Shown here: positions 1-6,563 of the stretch, one piece after another | Layout of the letters: each line of letters begins with the position of its first letter | Numbering within the stretch: position 1 is the first letter of the stretch | Origin: JAMCRM01 sp041685075 | GTDB lineage: Bacteria > Acidobacteriota > Terriglobia > Bryobacterales > Bryobacteraceae | Length of the DNA: 7,758 nt | NCBI GenBank assembly: GCA_041685075.1 | Contig: JAWLGN010000263.1 | Span: 1-7,758, forward strand | Direction of reading: 5' to 3' | Program-made: the position numbers and the translations under genes | Notes under the pieces: generated by a model | The model's database searches: none | What the model saw: only the letters and a program-made list of their open reading frames with translations | Told to the model about the DNA's origin: nothing

Positions 1-89
1 TTCCCGGCTACGACGAGGAGACCCGGCTCCAGTTCACCCCCACCGCGGGGATGAGCGAGGACGCCGGCGAAGAAACTCTGGCCGAGTAA
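1..89 (+). CDS. C-terminal fragment of an unidentified protein (5' end outside window)
   Basis: Reading from base 3, the frame is open from the window edge to a TAA at 87-89 and gives the last 28 residues of a protein. The peptide starts PGYDEETRLQF and ends in a strongly acidic tail, GEETLAE. No domain can be recognised in so short a piece and I assign no function. Two things make this the likely coding frame. One alternative plus-strand frame stops at once (TGA at 52-54), and the other gives an arginine-rich, non-protein-like peptide. In addition, a strong intrinsic terminator begins 14 bp after this stop, as expected at a gene end. The terminator also separates this gene from the receptor unit downstream, so it probably belongs to another transcription unit. 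Confidence 0.55.
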   Translation, partial: PGYDEETRLQFTPTAGMSEDAGEETLAE

Positions 90-102
90 CAACCTGACCA
101 GT

Positions 103-146
103 AACTCCCGGTCTGCCCCAGCGGCGGGCCGGGAGTTCTTCTTTTC
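103..146 (+). terminator. Intrinsic (Rho-independent) terminator of the upstream gene
   Basis: An inverted repeat pairs AACTCCCGG (103-111) with CCGGGAGTT (129-137), 9 bp perfect. The stem continues inward to 117/123 with two G-U wobbles, giving about 15 bp around a 5-base loop (118-122). It is followed directly by the T-rich run CTTCTTTTCC (138-147). It lies 14 bp downstream of the TAA at 87-89. The minus-strand side lacks a clear T run, so it appears to work in the plus direction only. It should keep upstream transcription out of the receptor operon, which implies a promoter for that operon between about 147 and 287. Confidence 0.85.
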
Positions 147-221
147 CTGCCTTAAGAACTCAGTCCGTTCCGCCTCCCTGCCTGAAGCAGTCACCTTTTC
201 CGCTCAACTGCCCGTTCAGGG

Positions 222-251
222 TTGCTACGAATTTCAAAAACGTGCTACGCT
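222..251 (+). promoter_or_regulatory. Weak candidate sigma70-type promoter for the receptor-chelatase unit
   Basis: TTGCTA at 222-227 matches four of six bases of the -35 consensus. TACGCT at 246-251 matches three of six of the -10, with an 18-bp spacer that contains the most AT-rich stretch of the leader (about 230-240). Transcription would start near 258 and leave a leader of about 30 bases before the ATG at 288, which would exclude the upstream TTG start. The match is poor and GC-rich bacteria often use diverged promoters, so this is only the best candidate in a region where a promoter must exist. No Fur-box-like AT-rich palindrome or riboswitch was seen in the leader. Confidence 0.2.
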
Positions 252-287
252 GCACTCTGCAGGCGCTTTCCCGTCCGGCAGAATCAC

Positions 288-2525
288 ATGCGCAGCCTCA
301 CCGCACTCCTGGCCCTGGCGCCGCTCCTGGCACAAAGCGAGACGCAGCCGGCGTCTGACCCGAACTCCCCGTTTGTTCTCAAGCAGAGCGTCACGGTAAC
401 CGCGACCCGCGGGGAACTGGACACCGACCGGGCGCCCATATCGGTATCCTCCGTGGGCGGCGATGAGATGGCTTCGCGGGGCGTGCAACTGCTGGATCAA
501 GCCCTGGACACGATGCCCGGGGTCTATGCCTTCCGCGGCAAGGGCGCCCAGGATACCAATGCGGGCGTGGGCATGCGGGGCTTCTCCGGGCGCGGCTCGG
601 GGCAGGCGCGGGTACTGGTGCTGGTGGACGGGCAGCCGGTGAACGACTCCTACACGGGCCAGGTGAACTGGACCACCATGCCGGTCGAAGAGGTGGAGCG
701 CGTGGAGGTGGTTCGCGGCAGCTTCTCGGCGCTCTATGGCGGTAACGCCATGGGCGGCGTGGTCAACGTGCTGACCCGGCCGGGCGCCGGGCGTCACGCG
801 GAGATCTATGGCCAGTTGGGCAACCAGGCGACCTCGCGCTACGGTGTCCGCCTGGCGGACCGGTTTCGCGAGCGCCTGGGCGTGAGCCTGGCCTACGACC
901 GTATGCAGTCGGGCGGCTATCCCTCGCAGTTCGTCGCCAGTGCCGGAACAGCCGCCGCCGGAGGTATCCCGGTGACCGGCGCGGTGCCATCCCTGACGAC
1001 CTCCGGCGCCCGGACGTTTCTGCTGGGAAGAGCGGGCAATAACTGGTGGAATCAGCACAGCTTTCGCGCGCGTGGCGACTACACCTGGAGCAGCCGCACG
1101 GTCGGCTACCTGCAGGTCCAACGGCAGCAATCCGGCTACGGCTATGATCACTACGAGAGTTTTCTGAAGACGGCTGAAGGCCTGCCGGTCGACTCCGGCA
1201 CAGCCTCCATCCAGTGGAATGGAGCGCCGCGGCGCTTCGCCGTCACACCCGGGATGTTCGTGCCGGGAGACGGGCGCACGGAATACTGGCTGCTGTCCGG
1301 CCGCCTGCATCACCAGTTTGCCGGCGGCGGCCGGATGCAACTGGGCGGCGGGCGCACCCGGTCGCCGCTGAACTACTACTCCACGCCCGGCGCCGCGGCC
1401 ACGGCGGCAGGGGGACCGGGCACCATCAGCGACCGGCCCAACGAATCCTGGTTCGGCACCGTTCAGTACGCGCAGCAAGCCACCCCCGCCCATCACCTGA
1501 CCGCCGGCGCCGATCTACGGCAGGATCACAGCCGGCTGAGCGAGAGCGACGTGCCGAACTGGGCTCGCCGGACGGAAGATCCCGTGCTGACCGGCCGCTC
1601 CCAGGGTCAGGCCTTCAACCAGGGCGTCTACCTGCAGGACCAGTGGCAGGTGGCGGAGCGGCTGAGCCTGACCGTAGGATCGCGTTATGACTACTGGAGG
1701 ACCTATGACGGCGGTCACGGTGTAGGTTCCGCCGAGGCGCGGTTGGGCAGCCGCTCCGGCCACAGCGGAACGGCCAAGGCCGCCGCACTCTGGCGCGGGC
1801 CGGCCGGGCTGGCCTTCCGTGGGAGCGTGGGCAACTCCTTCCGCAGCCCCACGGTCTACGACCTCTATCGCACCTGGCGCAGCGCCTCCGGCATCACCTA
1901 TGCGGCCAATCCGGAGCTTCGTCCGGAGCGGTTGCTGGGCGTTGAAGTGGGGGTGAGCCGGCGATGGGGCAACCGGCTGGTGTTGGATGCCGCGTGGTTC
2001 CAGAACCGGACCTCGGACCTCGTCTACCGGACCACCGATTTTTCGGTAGACCCCGGGGGCAACTACCGTCCCGTGATTAACGCCGCCCGCAGCCGTACGA
2101 ACGGCGTCGAAGCCAGTGCGCGGGTGCCGCTGCGGCAGTGGCTCCATGCGGTCTCCAGCTATACCTGGACCGACGCCAGAATTACGGAAAACCCGGCTGT
2201 GCCCGGCACGGTGGGCAAGCGCGTGCCGTTCGTGCCGGCGCACGTGGCCGGCAGCAGCCTGTTCGCCTACCTCCGGCGCGCCACGGGTTCGCTGACGGCC
2301 CGCTATGTCTCCCGCATGTACAGCGCGGACCTCAATACCGACCGGACCAAGGGGGTCTACGGCGCCTACGATCCTTTCTTTGTGCTGAACGCCGGGTTGA
2401 GCGTTCCCATCGGCCGGCACCTCTCGCTCGAATGGAGCGCCGAGAACCTCCTCGACCGCCGCTATTTCAGCTACTACCCTTCGCCGGGACGCTTGGTTTC
2501 GGCGCGGCTGAGGATCCGGCTGTAG
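288..2525 (+). CDS. TonB-dependent outer-membrane receptor (haem/metal-chelate type, HmuR/BtuB-like)
   Basis: This encodes an energy-coupled outer-membrane importer of 745 residues, within the family's usual range. Residues 1-17 (MRSLTALLALAPLLAQS) form a signal peptide. A TonB-box-like strand QSVTVTATR lies at about 33-41. The plug domain follows at about 49-165 and includes LVLVDGQPV, VEVVRGSFSALYGG and GGVVNVLTRPG. The rest is a beta-barrel ending in the usual NLLDRRYF and a final strand PGRLVSARLRIRL. FRSP (518-521) and NPEL (541-544) correspond to the FRAP/NPNL boxes of haem and cobalamin receptors, but no histidine lies between them. An in-frame TTG at 222 would give 767 residues. I prefer the ATG at 288 because it puts the signal peptide at the N-terminus; neither start has a good Shine-Dalgarno. 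The TAG abuts the chelatase ATG, indicating translational coupling. The substrate is inferred from the neighbour to be a metallated tetrapyrrole; siderophore or another chelate remains possible. Confidence 0.93.
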   Translation: MRSLTALLALAPLLAQSETQPASDPNSPFVLKQSVTVTATRGELDTDRAPISVSSVGGDEMASRGVQLLDQALDTMPGVYAFRGKGAQDTNAGVGMRGFSGRGSGQARVLVLVDGQPVNDSYTGQVNWTTMPVEEVERVEVVRGSFSALYGGNAMGGVVNVLTRPGAGRHAEIYGQLGNQATSRYGVRLADRFRERLGVSLAYDRMQSGGYPSQFVASAGTAAAGGIPVTGAVPSLTTSGARTFLLGRAGNNWWNQHSFRARGDYTWSSRTVGYLQVQRQQSGYGYDHYESFLKTAEGLPVDSGTASIQWNGAPRRFAVTPGMFVPGDGRTEYWLLSGRLHHQFAGGGRMQLGGGRTRSPLNYYSTPGAAATAAGGPGTISDRPNESWFGTVQYAQQATPAHHLTAGADLRQDHSRLSESDVPNWARRTEDPVLTGRSQGQAFNQGVYLQDQWQVAERLSLTVGSRYDYWRTYDGGHGVGSAEARLGSRSGHSGTAKAAALWRGPAGLAFRGSVGNSFRSPTVYDLYRTWRSASGITYAANPELRPERLLGVEVGVSRRWGNRLVLDAAWFQNRTSDLVYRTTDFSVDPGGNYRPVINAARSRTNGVEASARVPLRQWLHAVSSYTWTDARITENPAVPGTVGKRVPFVPAHVAGSSLFAYLRRATGSLTARYVSRMYSADLNTDRTKGVYGAYDPFFVLNAGLSVPIGRHLSLEWSAENLLDRRYFSYYPSPGRLVSARLRIRL

Positions 2526-5500
2526 ATGCGGCCCCGCCTGCTCCTTCTGTTTGGGTTGGCTACTTGCGCGGTACATGCCGCTGAGCCGCTGCGCATCGCC
2601 GTGCTGACGCGCCTCAGCCAGTCGTTGCCGCAGGCGCTCGAGCGCTTTGAAGCACGCTGGGGGACGGGCCGGATGGTCCTCTCCTACGGCGATGCCGCCG
2701 CCCCGCCGCCGGATCTCGAACGCGCCGACGTCGTCTTTGCCTATAGCCTCCCCTCGGAGGAGGCGCGCAGGCTGGCTCCGCGCATCCGGCCGCTCATCGC
2801 GCGCGGCGTCAAGGTGCTGGCGCACTGGCCCGAGGGAGCCGAACGCCACTGGAAACTGCGGCAGGACCCGGCGCTGCTCGAGGCCGCACTGGAATACTGG
2901 AACTTCGGCGACCCGGAGAACATGGCGCGGCTGCTTGCGTTTCTGTACGCGCGCGTTGCCGGAAGAGACGGCGTCGAAGTGGAACCGCCGGAGCCGCAGA
3001 TGACCACCGGCATCTACCACCCGCGCGCGCCGGAGCCATTCGGCTCGCTTGAGGAATACCTGCGCTGGTACCACGCCCAGGGTAACGTCAAGCCGGAGGC
3101 GCCCAAGGTGGGGATTCTCTTCTACCACACCCAGCTCAAGAACCGCGACATGGCGCACATTGACACGTTGATCGATGCCGTGGAGCGCCGCGGGTTGGGC
3201 GCGGTGGCGGTCTTCGGCTGGCCGCCAACCACGTGTGAACCGTTGTTGACGGGCCCCTCGGGATCCGCCGTGGATGTCCTCTTCGCCCTGAACCTTGGCT
3301 TTGCCAGACCCGATGACGCGGAGTTTCTGGCACGGTTGAACGTGCACGTCATCGGCCTCATGGTCACCCGGCAAACGCGCAGCGAGTGGCTTGCCTCTCC
3401 CCACGGCATCCTCACCAGCCAACTGTCGCTCCAGGTCGCCGCGCCGGAGAGAGCCGGGGCCACCGAACCGATCACCATTGCGGCCACCGAGCGCAGCGCC
3501 GACGGCAAGACGGCGGTCGCGGTCCCCATTCCAGAACGCATCGAGCGCGCGGTCTCGCGAGCCGAGCGCTGGATCCGCCTGCGAAGGACGCCGAACCCGG
3601 AGAAACGCGTGGCACTGCTCTACTACAACAGCCCGCCGGGCAAGGGCAACATCTCCGCCAGCTATCTGAACGTGCCGGGGACGCTGGTGGCACTGGTGCG
3701 CCGGCTGCGGGACGAAGGTTACCTCGCCGATGCCAACGTTCCCGACGAACCCGCGCTGCTGCAGCTTCTCCAGCGCTCGGGCCGGAACATCGAGCAATGG
3801 GCGCCGGGCGAGCTGGAATCCATGGTGGAGGGCGGAAGCCTGGTCCTGATCTCCATGGCACAGTACCGGCAGTGGACACGGAAGCTGCCGGAGGAGTTTC
3901 GCCGGGAGGTGGAGCGCGCGTGGGGCCCGCCCGAAGCGAGCACCCTCATGACCGTCCGCAGCCGCGACGGCAAACCCTACTTCGTGCTGCCGGGCATCCG
4001 GTTGGGCCACATCTTCCTGGGGCCGCAGCCCCTGCGATCCAGCTTCGAAAAAGCCGCCGCAACGCAACACGACACCACCATTCCCCCGCCCCACGCCTAC
4101 GTGGCCGCCTACCTCTGGCTTCGGGAGCAGTTCCGCGCCGATGCGATCGTGCACATCGGCCGGCACGGAACGCTGGAGTTTCTGCCCGGCAAGAACACGG
4201 GCCAGGCGGGGCACGACGCCGCCGAGGCGATTCTGGGCGAAATCCCCTCTCCCTACTTCTACATTCTGGACGGAGGCGGCGAATCGATCACGGCGCGGCG
4301 GCGGGGCGCCGCCACAGTCATGAGCCACCTGACCCCGCTGCTAGCGCCCGCCGGCGCGCAGGAGGAGTTGCGGCCCCTGCGGGAGGCGCTGGCGGAGTAT
4401 GAGAAGACCCGCACCGAGGCTCCCGCGCTGGCCGAACAATACGCTGCAACGGCTCGGGCAGAGATCCGGCGACTGAACCTGGACGGCCAATTGGGCATCG
4501 ACCTCGACCGGGCGGACTGGCATGAAGTCGCTCACCAGGTAGAGGATCTGCTGGAGGAAACCGAAACCGCGGCCATTCCGATGGGCGTGCACACCGTGGG
4601 CGCCATGCCGCGGGAAGAGCTGCAGATCGAGGCGCTGGCCGAATTTCTGCGAGCTGGCTTGCAGGACGCCGGGCCGCAGATGCGCAATGCGCCCTACGAG
4701 GAATGGGCTTCCGCGTTGGCGGCCGGCGACTTCCCCGCCCCGGACCCCGCCTGGCCGCCGGATGCGCGGGGCAAGTTCGCCACCCAAATGGAGGCGGGCC
4801 GCACCTGGCTCGTGAACCTGCGTGCATCGCCAGCCCGGGAGTTGGATGCACTGGTACGGGTGCTGCGCGGCGAGTATCTGCCCAGCGGGCCTTCCGGTGA
4901 CCCTCTGCGCTCAGCGGCCTCGTTACCCAGCGGCAGAAACTTGCACGACTTCGACCCCGCGCTGATTCCTACCCCGGCTGCCTGCGCGCTGGGCCGCAAG
5001 CTGGGCGACGAGCTGCTGGCGCGGGTGCGCCGCGAAACCGGCGAGCCGGCCAAAAAAGTCAGCCTGGTGCTCTGGTACGGCGAAACCATCCGGCACCAGG
5101 GCGCCATGGAGTGCCAGGCGCTGTATCTGATGGGCGTGGAGCCGCGCTGGAACGCGCGCGGCGTAGTGGACGACCTGCACCTGATCCCTGAAAGCGAGCT
5201 GGGCCGGCCGCGCGTCGACGTGGTGGTGACCATCGCGGGCATCTACCGCGACGGCCTTCCCGACAAGGCGCTGCTGCTCGACCGCGCCGCGAAGATGGTG
5301 CAGCAGGCCGGCGACAATCCGGTGCGCCGCAATACCGAGAAGGCCATCGTGGAGCTGCGGAAGAAGGGCCTGACCGAAGAGCAGGCGCGGCGCGCGGCTT
5401 CCGCCCGCGTCTTCGGGCCCGCGCCGGGCGACTACGGCGGCGGCGTGGCGCATCTGGCCAAGCAGAGCAAGGACGCGCAGCAGCCCGGCTCCGTCGCCGA

Positions 5501-6563
5501 AGCCTACCTGCGGCACAACAACCACGCTTACTCGGCCGAGGGCTGGGGAGAGGCGGTGCCCCACGCGCTGGCCACTCAACTGGAAGGCAACCAGGCCATC
5601 GTCCATTCCCGCGCCACCAACCTCTACGGCGTTCTGGACAACGACGATTTCTTCGACTTCGCCGGAGGCTTGAGCGCGGCCACCCGGAGCGTCAACCAGG
5701 GAAAAGCGCCGGGAATCTACGTCGCCAACCTTCGCCGCCCGGGACGCGAACGCCTGGACGACTTCCGCCAAACCCTCTCCGCCGAACTGCGCGGCCGGGT
5801 GTGGAACCCGAAGTGGATCCGGGAGATGCAGCGCTCCGGCTACGCGGGCGCGCGCGAAATCGCAGACCACGCCGAGAACATCTACGGCTGGCAGGCAACG
5901 GCTCCGGAACAGGTGGATGGGTCCGTCTGGCAGAAGACCTACGAGGTGTACGTGGAGGATCGCCACGGGCTCGGCATAAAGGAGTTCTTTGCGGGGAGCA
6001 ACCCGCACGCGCGCCAGTACCTGCTGGCGCGGCTGCTGGAGGTGGATCGCCAGGGCAGCCACCGGTTCACGGCCGAGCAGCGGGCCCTGCTGGTGCGGGA
6101 GTATGTGGGGAGCGTTCTCGAAACCGGCGTCGGCTGCTCGGCGAACACCTGCGGTAACCCGGTGCTGCAGCGTTACATCGCGGGCCAGGCACGACGCCTG
6201 GGAGACGCGGCGCAGGCTCGTGCGTTCGAGGCCAGTTTCGAACAGGCAGTGAACCGGCGAGAGGCCCAGGCTCATCGGGCGCCCGGACCGGCGGCGGCCG
6301 GGAAAAGCGCGCCCGCCACCGTTTCGCGGCGCCCCTTCCGAATCTTCACCGTTCCGGCCGAGGCCTTCGCCTCAGCGGACCCGGTGGTGCAGATCGGCTT
6401 CCTCCTCGGCCTGCTTTTCCTTGCCGGCAGCATCGTTTTGGGTGCGGCGCAATCCCTGATGCTGCGGTGGAGCCGCCGGCCGCTCCTTACGCTTCAGGTG
6501 CCGCCTCAGGCTGCGGTTCCAGTACATGATGGCGCCGGTCACGGCGAGCGCCGGCAGCGATAG
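2526..6563 (+). CDS. Periplasmic, membrane-anchored CobN/HmuS-family chelatase (probable metallo-tetrapyrrole dechelatase)
   Basis: This 1345-residue protein belongs to the CobN/BchH/ChlH large-subunit family. Residues 1-18 are a signal peptide (MRPR, then a hydrophobic core, cleavage after VHA). An N-terminal domain spans about 20-150 and the CobN core about 160-1230. Core motifs include PPPH (520-523), HIGRHGTLEFLPGKN (543-557), WYGETIRHQG (850-859), ELGRPRVDVVVTIAG (891-905), NLYGVLDNDDFFDFAGG (1032-1048) and NPKWIREMQRSGYAGA (1094-1109). A CX4C pair sits at C1204/C1209. A proline/alanine-rich linker leads to one membrane helix (about 1286-1314), then RWSRR, so by the positive-inside rule the C-terminus is cytoplasmic and the core periplasmic. 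Cytoplasmic CobN needs ATP and CobST; neither is available at this location or seen here. The architecture matches HmuS of Bacteroidota haem-uptake operons, a haem dechelatase. Demetallation of imported haem or a related chelate is therefore my inference; automated naming would give cobaltochelatase CobN. TGAGGA at 2509-2514 may be the ribosome binding site, with 11-bp spacing. Confidence 0.93.
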   Translation: MRPRLLLLFGLATCAVHAAEPLRIAVLTRLSQSLPQALERFEARWGTGRMVLSYGDAAAPPPDLERADVVFAYSLPSEEARRLAPRIRPLIARGVKVLAHWPEGAERHWKLRQDPALLEAALEYWNFGDPENMARLLAFLYARVAGRDGVEVEPPEPQMTTGIYHPRAPEPFGSLEEYLRWYHAQGNVKPEAPKVGILFYHTQLKNRDMAHIDTLIDAVERRGLGAVAVFGWPPTTCEPLLTGPSGSAVDVLFALNLGFARPDDAEFLARLNVHVIGLMVTRQTRSEWLASPHGILTSQLSLQVAAPERAGATEPITIAATERSADGKTAVAVPIPERIERAVSRAERWIRLRRTPNPEKRVALLYYNSPPGKGNISASYLNVPGTLVALVRRLRDEGYLADANVPDEPALLQLLQRSGRNIEQWAPGELESMVEGGSLVLISMAQYRQWTRKLPEEFRREVERAWGPPEASTLMTVRSRDGKPYFVLPGIRLGHIFLGPQPLRSSFEKAAATQHDTTIPPPHAYVAAYLWLREQFRADAIVHIGRHGTLEFLPGKNTGQAGHDAAEAILGEIPSPYFYILDGGGESITARRRGAATVMSHLTPLLAPAGAQEELRPLREALAEYEKTRTEAPALAEQYAATARAEIRRLNLDGQLGIDLDRADWHEVAHQVEDLLEETETAAIPMGVHTVGAMPREELQIEALAEFLRAGLQDAGPQMRNAPYEEWASALAAGDFPAPDPAWPPDARGKFATQMEAGRTWLVNLRASPARELDALVRVLRGEYLPSGPSGDPLRSAASLPSGRNLHDFDPALIPTPAACALGRKLGDELLARVRRETGEPAKKVSLVLWYGETIRHQGAMECQALYLMGVEPRWNARGVVDDLHLIPESELGRPRVDVVVTIAGIYRDGLPDKALLLDRAAKMVQQAGDNPVRRNTEKAIVELRKKGLTEEQARRAASARVFGPAPGDYGGGVAHLAKQSKDAQQPGSVAEAYLRHNNHAYSAEGWGEAVPHALATQLEGNQAIVHSRATNLYGVLDNDDFFDFAGGLSAATRSVNQGKAPGIYVANLRRPGRERLDDFRQTLSAELRGRVWNPKWIREMQRSGYAGAREIADHAENIYGWQATAPEQVDGSVWQKTYEVYVEDRHGLGIKEFFAGSNPHARQYLLARLLEVDRQGSHRFTAEQRALLVREYVGSVLETGVGCSANTCGNPVLQRYIAGQARRLGDAAQARAFEASFEQAVNRREAQAHRAPGPAAAGKSAPATVSRRPFRIFTVPAEAFASADPVVQIGFLLGLLFLAGSIVLGAAQSLMLRWSRRPLLTLQVPPQAAVPVHDGAGHGERRQR
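6372..6563. other. 192-bp convergent (tail-to-tail) overlap of the chelatase and PepSY_TM genes
   Basis: The plus-strand chelatase ends with TAG at 6561-6563, and the minus-strand PepSY_TM gene ends with TGA at 6374-6372. The chelatase's membrane helix (codons at 6381-6467) lies wholly within the PepSY protein's hydrophilic C-terminal tail (residues 391-427, 6485-6375). The end of the PepSY protein's fourth helix (about 6519-6593) lies antisense to the chelatase's last residues. Each gene's apparently dispensable tail thus covers the other's functional helix. There is no intergenic space and no convincing terminator. GCAGCATC (6427-6434) and GATGCTGC (6458-6465) form an 8-bp inverted repeat with a 23-base loop, but it has no T run on either strand. 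Confidence 0.85.

Noticed and set aside
147..287. Fur box or other operator upstream of the receptor
   Set aside because: The leader has no AT-rich 19-bp palindrome resembling the Fur consensus. Short repeats such as CTGC-N5-GCAG (around 179-191) are too small to support a site.
222..287. TTG at 222 as the receptor start
   Set aside because: The GGG-type sequence before it is only a few bases away, and the 22 added residues would put a charged, cysteine-containing segment before the signal peptide. Kept only as an alternative to the ATG at 288.
1515..4328. A 937-codon open frame on the minus strand crossing the receptor-chelatase junction
   Set aside because: It is antisense to two genes with clear family motifs. 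Its translation is rich in R, G, A, H and Q with no recognisable domain, as expected from the third-position GC bias of the opposite strand.
4923..6275. A 450-codon minus-strand open frame inside the chelatase gene
   Set aside because: It is a shadow of the conserved CobN core on the other strand, with no domain and no plausible start context. The same applies to the 420-codon minus-strand frame at 234-1496.
6427..6465. Inverted repeat GCAGCATC/GATGCTGC as a terminator between the convergent genes
   Set aside because: The loop is 23 bases, the stem only 8 bp, and neither strand has a T run after it. It lies within the codons of the chelatase's membrane helix and is probably coincidental.
2526..6563. 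Canonical aerobic cobaltochelatase subunit CobN of cobalamin synthesis
   Set aside because: The signal peptide and C-terminal anchor place the core outside the cytoplasm, away from ATP, CobS and CobT. No cobalamin-synthesis gene is nearby.
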